From NCBI GenBank assembly GCA_014529385.2, contig CM043970.1, forward strand, positions 42,475,779 through 42,539,778: a stretch of 64,000 nt of DNA. The letters run 5' to 3'. Every line of letters begins with the position of its first letter. The stretch's first letter is position 1. This DNA is from Adiantum capillus-veneris. Its lineage: Eukaryota; Streptophyta; Polypodiopsida; Polypodiales; Pteridaceae. Both the position numbers and the translations under genes were made by a program. This document shows, one piece after another, positions 30,260 through 40,250 of the stretch. The notes beneath the pieces were generated by a model. It did not search any database. It worked only from the letters and a program-made list of their open reading frames with translations, and was not told where the DNA came from.

Positions 30260-31580
30260 GAGAGAGAGAGAGAGTCAGAGAGAGAGCTTGACACCGTGCT
30301 TGCGAGCGAGCACAAGCACTCGAGTCCGACAAGTTGAGAGCAATCTTCACAGATCGAGTAAGATCTGCGATCGATACCGATCCGACTCGGTATTGACTGC
30401 TCGAGCATTGGCGTTTTACGGCTACTCGGCTAGCCACTTCCGCCCGGCGGCGGAAGGTGACATCGACATCGACACTGCTCATGCGCACAGGCTCGACAGT
30501 GCTCATTGCGGCGGATCTCCGACATCCGACCCAGACACCGGGCGTTTTTCCCAGACGAGCGCGTTCCCGCGATCGACGACCATGCTTGCGACATGCGCGG
30601 GTGAGGTACCTCTATCATAGACAAGTGACACCCGGCATCGGCACCGAGCGGAGAGATCGCCCTGTACGACACAGTTTACGGATACAACACCTTTAGCGGC
30701 TATTAGACTAGCATATTTCTGCCTGACGGTAGAAATCGGCACATAGTGACACCGACATGCAGGTTACAGGCTACAGGCTACAAGGGGGTTTTTCAGCCCA
30801 TTCACTCACAGATTCCCTAGGTTACCAGACACAACGTTTTCACAGGTGATTTGGCAGTCATTTCGACAGCAGATTCTCTGCAGACACATGTGTTGACAGA
30901 TGCATTTTGTTGTGAGCACACCTAGTGCTACTGAGCTCTTTTGAGAGCAGATATCCCCGCAGAGATCACTTTCACTGCATGTAGCAGTTCTTGGCGCCTG
31001 TTTGAGCGCGGTTTTACTCATGTACGTTGAGTTGCGGACACTGCCCACTGTACTACGTGTGGAGCCATTTTTTGCTATTTTGGCAGTTTTTCCCGGCCGT
31101 TTCTGAGACTCGGACCGGAAGAGCCCTTTCTGAGACTGTGGCTAGTCCATTTGTGTCTGCATTAGCCTTTGGAGGGTCGATAGCGTGAGGTTTTCTTTGA
31201 GCTAGGGTGTGCTTGAATGTTGAGACACCTTCGGTGATACAGGTAGCTGGAGTTCCCCTTTACGGTACCCTCGCCATAGGATATGTATCTGGACGGTTAT
31301 TTATGCTTTTGACGCCGAGTTGGCACTCACATACCAGTTGTTTTGTGCAGCAGATGCCCAGTTAGTGAAGTTGACACATTTATATGCATTTTGAGTTGAG
31401 TTTTGACTCCTCATACAAAGGAGACTCTGCCGGATTTACTTCCCGCGAGTTGTGACTTCCATAGTTGGCAATTTTGAGTCTATTTCGGTTGAGATTTTAC
31501 TCCCGATACAAAGGTTACTCTGCCCAAATTTCTACAGCTTCTCGCCATAGTTTGACACCTCTCAAACCCTCTTATCAGCG

Positions 31581-32397
31581 ATGGCTTCTTCTTCTGAAAA
31601 GGAGGAGTATTTCATTCAGAAGTTCGATGGCAGCAACTTCACCATGTGGAAAGAGCGCATGAAAGATGTTTTGATAAACAAAGGCCTCTCAGAACCGTTG
31701 AAAGAGCGCGCAGAGGATGATGATTATACACAAGCTCAATGGGAGCTTTTGGATGCAAAAGCCATGGCTACAATACACCTACATCTAGCCGAGTCAGTCT
31801 TCTTCACTATCATAGGGAAGAGAACAACCAAGGAACTTTGGGATATCTTATGTTCAGCATGGGAGAGCAAAAGTGCATCCAACAAAGTTTTTATCATGAA
31901 AAAGCTTATGAAGCTCAACATGAAAGAAGGTAGCACAATTTCCAGTCATTTAAATGAGTTCAACTCCTTGTTCAGTCAGAGCTGACATCTCAGGGCTTTA
32001 AGGAGTTTGACGATGAACTGAATTCTTTTGTCTTGTTATGCTCTCTACCCAGTTCATGGGATATCTTTTGCACAGCCAGTAGCAATGCAGCTCCGAATGG
32101 AAAGTTAGAGTTCAATGCTGTCACAGATGCGTTGCTCACTGAAGAGATTCGTCGTAAATCTCTCGATAATGCTAGTCATGGGGATGCATATATGGCTGGC
32201 AGTTCAACAAAGGCAAGAGGCCGTGACAGGGAAAAATACAAAAGCAAAAGTAGAGAGCAAAATCCTCGTAGTCCTAGCAGACACAGGAACCAAAGTAGAA
32301 ACTGCAATGCCAAAAATGTCGAGTTTTACTATTGCCACAAGAAGGGTCATTACAAAAAGGATTGTCGCAGTTTCCGAAGAGATCAGAAAAACATGTA
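31581..32397 (+). pseudogene. copia-2 gag
   Basis: Start ATG 31581: MASSSEKEEYFIQKFDGSNF then TMWKERMKDVL, the usual N terminus of plant copia gag (UBN2/gag-polypeptide). A frame break near 31980 is followed by ELNSFVLLCSLPSSWDIF and an RNA-binding tail. The zinc knuckle at about 32324-32365 reads FYYCHKKGHYKKDC; its first cysteine is phenylalanine (TTT at 32324-32326). The frame ends at TAA 32396. Confidence 0.9.
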
Positions 32398-32893
32398 AAA
32401 GGATAATTCTGGCAAAAGCAAAAGTACAGTAAAGATTGAGGAGCTCAATATTGTTGAGTCTCCCATACCTACCACTACAGTAGAGGATGATCCTCCTCCA
32501 ATGATGCTCATTCTGCCCACAGAGATTCATGCCGAGGTGACATCAGATGCCTCAGATGTTCTCATTTTCACTTCAAATCTCACTCTAGATGCTTTGGTTG
32601 CACAGGATGAGCGTTATGCACAGAATTGGATCCTTGATTCTGATGCAAGTTTTCATGTCACACCGCATAGAGAGTGGTTTTCCTCTTATGCATCCATGCA
32701 TGGAATATTCAAGCTTGGCGATTCCTATGAGCTTGACATTATTGGCATTGGTGATGTGAAACTTCAGATGCATAATGGCACTACTTTTGTGCTGCAGAAT
32801 GTCAGACATGTGCCCAAGCTTACGAAAAGCTTGCTTTCTATAGGGCAATTGGATGATCTTGGCTACACTACAATTTTTGGTAATCGTTCTTGA
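32398..32893 (+). pseudogene. copia-2 protease
   Basis: The frame from about 32500 encodes NWILDSDASFHVTPHREWF. The active-site triad is D-S-D instead of D-S-G (codons 32636-32644), a change expected to abolish activity. The text after it (LQNVRHVPKLTKSLLSIGQL) is the conserved C-terminal part. A TGA at 32891 ends the frame. Confidence 0.88.
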
Positions 32894-33835
32894 ATGATCC
32901 GCAAGAAAAACCTTATCATGATGAAAGGCAATAAAAACGGATCCATGTACTCTTTGTTTGTTTCGAGTATTGACGAACACTCTATCTATGTTGCCGAGCT
33001 GCCGTCTCCTGAGTTGTGGCATAGCCGGCTAGGGCACATTAGCCAAAAGGGAATGAAAACACTTCAGCGTTTTGGCTACTTACCTGTGTTAGATTACACG
33101 GACTTTCCATTGTGTGAGAATTTTCTATATGGAAAACAGACTAGATTGACATCTTCGCCATTAAATAAGAAACTAGGCGAACCTCTAGACTTGGCACAGT
33201 GATTTGTGTGGTCCAATGCCACATAAAACTCTAGGGGGGGCGAACTACTTTCTCACATTCATAGATGATTCTACCATAAAGGTGTGGGTGTATCTCCTTA
33301 AGCGTAAGGAAGAAGTCTTTTCGACATTCCAAAAATTCCTCGCCATGGTTGAGAACCAATCAGGAACAAAGCTCAAAGCTTTTCGCACGGACAATGGTGG
33401 AGAATACGTCTCCACAGAGTTCAAGGATTTTTGCAATAGAAGAGGCATTCGGCGGCAGTTTACTGCTCCATACTCACCTGAACGAGTTGTCTCTATGATG
33501 TCTATGACGAAGCTTACTCCAGAGTTTTGGGGGGAAGCTATTCTAACAGAAGTGCACATCATCAACATGTCACCTAGTTCTCCTTTGAATTTCAAAATTC
33601 TACAGGAATTATGGACTGGCAAAAGGCCAAGCTATGAGCATTTAAGTGTATTTGGATGTGAGGCATATGCACATGTGCCCAAAGAACTTCGCCGGAAGTT
33701 AGATCCGAGATCACACAAATGCATCTTTATTGGCTGGTGCAAATGGCGAGATGGGATATCGTCTCTGGCACCCAGAATCAAACAAAGTCATTCGTAACTC
33801 ACATGTGATTTTTAATGAATAAAAAATGCACAAGA
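32894..33835 (+). pseudogene. copia-2 integrase
   Basis: GAG-pre-integrase text is clear (ELWHSRLGHISQKGMKTL), but the CxxC half reads CENF, losing one zinc ligand. A frame break near 33200 precedes DLCGPM. The core has TDNGGEY (Asp 33390-33392). At 33466-33500 the text runs APYSPERVVSMM: a dozen or so residues around the expected N-G-V-A-E-R-x-N motif are deleted, so the third catalytic site is missing or displaced. The tail has SYEHLSVFGCEAYAHVPKEL. Confidence 0.88.
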
Positions 33836-35605
33836 AGCCCATCAAAGATGTCGAGTACAGACGTGTTTGTTTTGAGGATGTAGCCTCCGAACCAACTCAG
33901 TTCAGTAGTGTTGCACCTACTCCTCAAGTGCAAAATACTACTGTTGCTCCGGAGAGAGCAGAGTCCAGCAGTTAGGCACTGAGACGCTCTGAGAGAGTAT
34001 CACGTGCACCCGAGCGGTTTGAGCCGGGTATACACCACATTTTGGTCACTGACAGTGGAGAGCCAACCTGCTACAAAGAAGCTATACAAATGGAGGATAG
34101 CGTTAAGTGGGAGCAGGCTATGCAATCAGAAGACAATTCGATTGTGGCTAATGAGACATGGGATTTGGTTGAATTACCAAAAGGCAAAAATGATTTACCT
34201 TGCAAGTGGGTATACAAGAAGAAGTATACAGCGGAAGATCTCGAGCCTCAGTACAAGGCTCGTCTAGTTGCCAAGGGTTTCAAGCAACAAAAAGGTGTGG
34301 ATTTTGATGAGATTTTCTCTCCAGTAGTGAAGATGACTACACTTCGCACCGTGCTTGGCTTGGTTGCTATCCAGGACATGGAACTTGTCCAAATGGATGT
34401 GAACACAACATTTCTTCACGGGGATCTAGATGAAGATGTCTACATGAAACAACCAGAGGGATTCGTATGTCAAACCCAAAAACCAACGAGGACATAATTG
34501 GTTTGTAGACTTAAAAAGGCACTCTATGGCCTCAAGCAAGGTTCAAGACAATGGTATCAAAAATTCGACAAATTCCTGCAGTCTCAGGGTTTCATAAGAA
34601 GTAAAGAGGATCAGTGCTTATACACAAAAATATTGAACGATGGTTCTTTAATCATCTTGATCTTGTATGTAGATGATATGCTTATCGCAGGCAAATCAAT
34701 TGAAAAAGATGCTAAGCACTCAGTTTTCCATGAAAGATATGGGAGATGCCAATCAATTTCTTGGTATGCACATCAAGAGAGTTAGACAACGTGGAATTCT
34801 TGAATTATCTCAAGAGAAGTACATTCACAAAGTCTTGCAACGTTTTAGTATGCAGGGGGGGAAGTCATTGAGTACCCCAATGCAAGCATACTCCAAACTT
34901 AGCAAGGAAGACTCTCCCAAGACAGTGGCTGAGAAAGAGGAAATGGCGAAAGTACCATATTCTTCAGCAGTTGGCAGTTTGATGTACGCTATGGTAGCCA
35001 CAAGATCAGACATTGCACATGCAGTGGGAGTGGTTAGTAGGTACATGGCAAACCCTGGCAAGAATCATTGGGAAGGCGTGAAGAAAATCCTCAGATATTT
35101 GAAAGGTACAGTTAGCAAGTGTTTACGCTTCGAAAACAGTGATGCATCTATTGTAGGTTACACGGATGCGGATTATGCGGGTTGCGTGGATCGTAGAAAA
35201 TCCACATCTGGCTATGTGTTCATGTTTGCTGGAGCAGCTATCTCTTGGAGATCATGTCTCCAAGATTGCACGTCTTCATCTACCACTGAGGCAGAATATG
35301 TTGTTGCGTCTGACGCTAGCAAGGAAGCCATATGGTTGGCTCGTCTAGTGGGAGATTTGGGCATTCACGAGGTTCCAGTACTACATTGTGATAGTCAGAG
35401 TGCCATTTCTTTGGAAAAGAATCCAGTGTTTCACTCCAAGTCGAAACACATAGAGGTCAAATACCATGTCATACGAGATGCATTGGCTAGCAAGCGTATC
35501 GAGCTTGTCAAGGTTCACACTGACGACAACCCCGTAGATGCTCTCACAAAGAGCCTAGCCTCGAAGCGATTTACACATTGTATAGAACTTATGGGTGTAG
35601 GATGA
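33836..35605 (+). pseudogene. copia-2 reverse transcriptase and RNase H
   Basis: RT text from 34042: WEQAMQSEDNS, LPCKWVYKKKY, YKARLVAKGFKQ, MDVNTTFLHGDL, then a TAA at 34495, then KALYGLKQGSRQWY and LYVDDMLIAG (YVDD 34666-34677). A frame break lies near 34710. The connection and RNase H are then open to 35605: RSDIAHAVG, YTDADYAG, STSGYVF, TTEAEYVV, HCDSQSAI and HTDDNPVDALT. The catalytic boxes survive, but the frame is broken in at least three places. Confidence 0.92.
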
Positions 35606-35677
35606 AGCCTCGGCAATGTTTCATCAATTTTGTATAGACTAACTATACTAATGCCACTATTGGCCACCATGACCTTC

Positions 35678-35688
35678 AAGTGGGAGGT
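35678..35688 (+). promoter_or_regulatory. copia-2 polypurine tract
   Basis: AAGTGGGAGGT stands directly before the 3' LTR, matching the AAGTTGGAGGT at the same place in copia-1. Confidence 0.85.
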
Positions 35689-35895
35689 TGTTGGGGTGTA
35701 GGCCAGGTGGCTGTGGGAAACCACCCTTGTACACTTGATTTCACGTAATCAATATAGGGAGAAAAAGAGAGAGGGTTGACTCCTCTCTTTCTTCTCCACT
35801 AACCCAACACAGGCTGTCTGTGTATCATCCCCTTCCCCATTCTCTTCTTCCCCTCTCTTGCACACACTCCGTGCACGCACAACACACACTCAACA
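35689..35895 (+). repeat. copia-2 3' LTR
   Basis: 207 bp, eight or so differences from the 5' LTR by eye. The target duplication CAAAC follows at 35896-35900. Confidence 0.95.
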
Positions 35896-36341
35896 CAAAC
35901 CACCCGAGATTTTCTAGATCTACAGACAAGCAAGCCAAAGAGTTCGATATAAGTTCCAGCTCCAACACTGATAACCCCACCAAGACGACACAAAACTTAA
36001 GGAACAATGAAGAATCCCACAGGTGAATTCAAAAAGCCATGAATAGTGATGAATACCATAGATCAGGCATCTGAGGGCTTACATCCTATGATACCAGAGG
36101 CCTACAGAGAGGATGACAGCTTAGACAAGCTTTGGAGGCAGTTACAAAAAGCAAACAATGTGAATGAGTTGAGTTAGAGAGTAAACCAAACTAGTAAGGG
36201 GAGGGATGTCTTTTGTCCACCTATAGAGGAGTTTGAGGCAGGATCTCAAGCAGATCTAGATATTTGCTCATATTGGTGGATAGAGCATCAGTACAATCTT
36301 TAGAGAGTCAACCCTAATCTTTAAGAACCTTACCCTCTTAC
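35896..36341 (+). pseudogene. family II gag fragment after copia-2
   Basis: Decayed gag continuing from 28698. The text IVMNTIDQASEG, PEAYREDDSLDKLWRQ and RVNQTSKGRD aligns with the reverse-strand copy at 57190-57550 (IVLNTTDNYFEG, PESCKEIDGFDELWKR, RVNQKSDGRG). Confidence 0.75.
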
Positions 36342-37241
36342 ATGGGAGAGTATGAAAAAAAGTCTGATGTGAAGGGGGTGCCATCTCAAAGACTCTCTTC
36401 AAGAAAGGCTATGGACTCTAAAGGAATGATAGACATATTGTCTACACCTGTGACGTACACTATTATGCTAGCAAAGCTTCTTCAAATACAACCAAACATG
36501 TGGGCTATAGTTGGGAACTGTCTAGAGAAGCTTGGGGTAAAAGATCCTACATCACAAATTCAAGAAGGGATCCAAGAATTGGAAAAACCTCAAATGAACA
36601 CAAGACTTGTACCATTAAGTAAGGTTAAAGAGTATTGCGAGGGTGAAGATGAAAATACTACGCTTCCATTAGAGTTACAAAGTGTAGCAACCATGGCAAT
36701 TCTTGATAGTGGAGCTGGCATTGCTATTGCCACCAAGGAAATTTGGGGAAAATGGGAAAAACCTGCCCTGAGGGAAACCACGATGAAATTGCAACTAGCA
36801 GATGGGTATATAGAGAAACCCATAGGGCTTCTAGAGAAGGTGATTGTTACTTCTTGTGGCATTGAGTATGAACATACCTTTGCTATAGTAGATTTTGGCA
36901 AAAGGAACAACTACGACATAATACTTGGACGACCATTCATTCGACAATTAAAGATGGTCCAAGATTGGGGATACGATCATATATACCTTAGACACATGGA
37001 AACCACAACGCACATAAACCTTAAAGACCATAGTTACAAAGATGTGAATCGAACCATAGTTGAGGAGTTTGATTCGGATACATTAGTAGGATTGGAGCTT
37101 CCAACGTGGTTAGGTAAGCCCAAAGAGTTATGGATGTGCGATGCATCACACTGTGGGAGCTTAAAGCGAGAAGAGTGTATTCTCAAAAGAGCTATCAAAG
37201 ATAAGGAATACATTTCTGAACCTTTTCTTGAAAATCTCTAG
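36342..37241 (+). CDS. family II aspartic protease frame
   Basis: A 299-codon open frame. The protease holds AILDSGAGIAIATKEIW with the canonical D-S-G at 36705-36713, and ends with YDIILGRPFIRQLKMVQDW, the usual C-terminal signature of gypsy proteases. This differs from the D-G-G of families X and I. The annotated ATG at 36342 lies in gag text and is not a real start. Downstream text (LPTWLGKPKELW) is a family-specific linker also seen on the reverse strand at 56067-56330. Confidence 0.85.
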   Translation: MGEYEKKSDVKGVPSQRLSSRKAMDSKGMIDILSTPVTYTIMLAKLLQIQPNMWAIVGNCLEKLGVKDPTSQIQEGIQELEKPQMNTRLVPLSKVKEYCEGEDENTTLPLELQSVATMAILDSGAGIAIATKEIWGKWEKPALRETTMKLQLADGYIEKPIGLLEKVIVTSCGIEYEHTFAIVDFGKRNNYDIILGRPFIRQLKMVQDWGYDHIYLRHMETTTHINLKDHSYKDVNRTIVEEFDSDTLVGLELPTWLGKPKELWMCDASHCGSLKREECILKRAIKDKEYISEPFLENL

Positions 37242-37990
37242 AGCCATTGGAATGACTCATATTCTAGCAACCCTAGATGTGTGTGCTATTTCAGATGGGC
37301 CCACAACAAAGTTCTGCGACAAGGACGGATATGATGTGGTTTTGCATTTTATGGTCAATGTGGTACAAGAGGAAGAAGGAGAGGTATCCTCGGAACAATC
37401 CAAGGGTGATAAAATGGTAAAAGGAGAGGAAGAATATTTTTACGACTCTCCAAAGCATTTTGAACAAGAGGATGATGAGGATAATGAATACTCTGACAAC
37501 CCGAGTGAACAAGAAGAAACGATAGCAGATGTCCAGTTTTATGATTTTCCAAATCAAAAACCTAGAAGTCAAGAAAGCTACAAGAAAAAGAGAGGTAAAA
37601 ACAAATTAAGAGAGAATCCTATGCCTAGAATAAGGGATAAAACACAGTTTTGGATGCTTGTAAAGACTGAAGATTGTGTCAAGGACAAGATATCTGGAAG
37701 GTTCTCTAAAGCTCAAGATCCAAAAACAAAAGAGAGCATAAGAAACGTGCAAAACCAAACCAGAAAATCAAAATCTGAAACAAAGCCCAAACAAACAAAA
37801 GAACCAAGGTTAAACAAGTTTGGAGAAACTAAATGGACCAAGATGGAGAGAAAAAAGAAGTAGTAAGAGCTTATGAAAATGCTCTAGGAAGTACGAACAA
37901 CGGACGTAGAAAGTAGGGAAGGAGAAGACGAGAAAAATGCGGACAGAATGAGTGTGCCATCCCACTATAGGAAGTTCACTATCCAAGATC
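37228..37990 (+). CDS. family II protease-RT linker, acidic then basic
   Basis: A 211-codon frame: first ILATLDVCAISDGPTTKF and DKDGYDVVLHFMVNVVQE (matched on the reverse strand near 56070-56200), then an acidic run (EQEDDEDNEYSDNP) and a lysine-rich run (SYKKKRGKNKLRE and later). One TQFWMLVK unit corresponds to the expanded W-x-P-K tract of the other family II copy. No catalytic domain is visible. Confidence 0.7.
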
Positions 37991-38097
37991 CAAAGGTAGT
38001 GATGACGCAACCTCTACGAGAGCGAAAGGACAAGGAGTCCTACGATGGACCTAAAGATGCAAAGAAGATAGACTTGGCAGGACTTAGAGAAGAGTCA

Positions 38098-38480
38098 TGA
38101 CTAGCCTACATTGCAACAAATCTAAGTTTGAAAGAGGAGGAGAAGCTCATAAGCCTTCTCAAGGAGTACAAGGACGTGTTCGCTTGGTCATATAAAGACC
38201 TGGAAGGAGTAGATCCTATGATATGCGAGCACACGATCCCTTTAAAACCCGATGCAAAGCCTAGCCGATAGAGACCTTACACGTACAATGATATGTTTAT
38301 CATATTGCTCGAGTTTGATTTTATTGTCGTGGTTAAAAAAGGGAAGGCGCATTTATGAGCATATCACCTTTTCAGATTGCCAAATGGAGAAGATCTAGAA
38401 GGAGTAGACAATGACATCCATGACGCATATCTTTTCAACATTGAAATGATACCAAATGGTATCAAGAGATAGTCAATTCA
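38098..38480 (+). pseudogene. family II RT start, truncated
   Basis: The text LSLKEEEKLISLLKEYKDVFAW then SYKDLEGVDP, HTIPLKPDAKPSR is the conserved approach to the gypsy RT. After a stop the match is lost within about 60 residues; ANGEDLEGVDNDIHDAYLF-like text suggests a jump to a later part of pol. RT catalytic motifs are absent. Confidence 0.7.
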
Positions 38481-38906
38481 CATGGAGGTGCGTATGATAG
38501 AATGGGGCAAGAAATTAAAGATGAACAGTTTGGCGATCAAGGTATTTCCAATTACTTGGCGGACATTTGTATCATTTAGGCCCAGACAACATTTTACGAT
38601 TATGCATTGATAGCCGTTTTTTTGGCTCTCATAAAATATTTTAAGAAGCCACTTCACCCCACAAAAACACCCTAGCACAATGACTAGGTTCGCTTTTTCA
38701 TTGTAAATAAGCATGTGTGCGATTCAACACGGGGCCAATGTAAAGGGGTCCAAATGAGAGATGGTATGTCAAAGAGAAAGGCTTGCTAATGGAGCTTAAA
38801 TACCTTAGGGCTAGCTTTATTAAAGACCTCCAAAGGTTAGTGTTAAAAGTCCATTGACCTTAGGCAAGCTAGGGCTATGCTAGAGGTGGGAACCCGGCTC
38901 AACCTT
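38481..38906. other. non-coding, decayed family II tail
   Basis: No gene recognised. A phrase TGATAGCCGTTTTT(T/C)GG near 38608 recurs near 40355, hinting at a duplicated or LTR-derived segment. Confidence 0.35.
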
Positions 38907-39100
38907 GAGGTGCTTCTTGTGCTTGTTGACTAAGGTGCTTGAGGTGCTTCTTGCGCTTGTTGACTAAGGTGCTTGAGGTGCTTGTCATGCTTGCTGACTA
39001 AGGTGCTTGAGGTGCTTGTTGTGCTTGCTCCCTAAGGTGCTAGAGGTGCTTAATGACTAAGTTGCTAAGGTGCTCCATGACTAAGGTGCTTGAGGGTAAG
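38907..39100. repeat. 34-bp minisatellite, about five units
   Basis: Four full units (38907-38940, 38941-38974, 38975-39008, 39009-39042) of GAGGTGCTTCTTGTGCTTGT followed by TGACTAAGGTGCTT, then degenerate partial units to about 39100. Adjacent units differ at a few positions each. Confidence 0.95.
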
Positions 39101-40009
39101 GTGTTCCACAAAGTCAATTCATATTCCTACACAAGGGGGGGCGAGCCCTCATTCTAGGGGCTAGAGAAAGAACACACACACCCTCACACAAGGCAAGCTT
39201 GGTACAAAGAAAGAAAATAGGGCACTTGTCAAGCTCCTCTTCATGTTGCCCTCATGGTGTGCCTAAAGCCTATTGGATAGCCTCCCAAGGGGTCCAATGA
39301 TAGTTTAGTTGATTTAATTGATTGTTTTTGCATTTATCAAGTCCTCTCTCTCAAAGGGGAAAGGAAGACACTTGTCCTAACGCTAGCATGCTTGCTTGAT
39401 ATGTACCATGCATGTGATTGGTCAGGCTTGAAGGGGTCCAATGATCTTCTTTAATGAGCTAGAAGAGGGGGTCAACCAAGGAAGCTAGGGGCTACCTTGG
39501 GGGTTATACTCTCCCACACACATGCACACACACTCTCATTGTGTGAAGTACAAAGTGCAAGAGCTCCATCTCCTTCTCAAATCTAGTAGAGAAGTTGAGA
39601 GCCTACACCAACACTCTTGGCTATGGAATGCAAATCCAACCAAGAGCCATGCTTCACTTAGATGCTTAAGCTTGCATCTTCTCCATCTTCATTACTATGC
39701 TATTATGTATGCTAGCAAGAAGAGTGATGACATGTGAAGCAAATTTGCGTACCCAAGAAATCAGAGCCAACTTCAAAAAGACCAACTTAGTTTTGGATAC
39801 TTAAACAAAGGCCAACAAAAATGATTTATGTGGATATTGGATTCAAACAAGATCGTCAACAAAAGCGGCAACACGGTCCGAAAGTACAAGGGCACCCATT
39901 GTCCATCAAAACAACAAGTGGCACAATTAGAACGATTATTATTTCACCTCTCTCCTATTGGTACTGCCATAATAGGAAACCTCAACATCGAATGCCACTA
40001 AGAAAATTG
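39101..40009. other. non-coding, no gene recognised
   Basis: Short open frames only, with no domain I recognise. Poly-purine and CACACA-rich stretches near 39160-39190 and 39510-39535. Confidence 0.4.
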
Positions 40010-40250
40010 CTTATACCCTCCTCTTGCACAACATTAATTTTTCCATGCATTGACCGCGTCCACATATAGGGCCGCATTACATGGCCTGCATTAGCACACC
40101 GTTGTAACCCATGCACAACACATACCCTAGGACAATACACCATTGTCTGAGAGGACTGTGACTAGGAGGGGGGAGGCATTCTCAATGCGAACCCGACATA
40201 CTAAGAAAGTACTAAAAGGGCATTGTTTTTTATGTTTTTGGATTTTATTG
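40010..40250 (+). mobile_element. family II 3' conserved non-coding block
   Basis: The order CCATGCATTGA, AGGGCCGCATTACATGGCCTG, ACACATACCCTAGG, AGGAGGGGGGAGGCATTCT is repeated on the reverse strand at 54590-54780 (CCATGCATAGA, AGGGCTACATTACAAGGCCT, ACACATACCCTTGG, AGGAGGGGGGGAGGCATTCT). In both copies the block lies on the pol-distal side of the linker, so it probably belongs to the family II 3' region. The AGGAGGGGGGAG stretch could be a polypurine tract. Confidence 0.65.

Noticed and set aside
38907-39100. CRISPR-like array
   Set aside because: Units are directly adjacent without spacers and the context is eukaryotic; it is a minisatellite.
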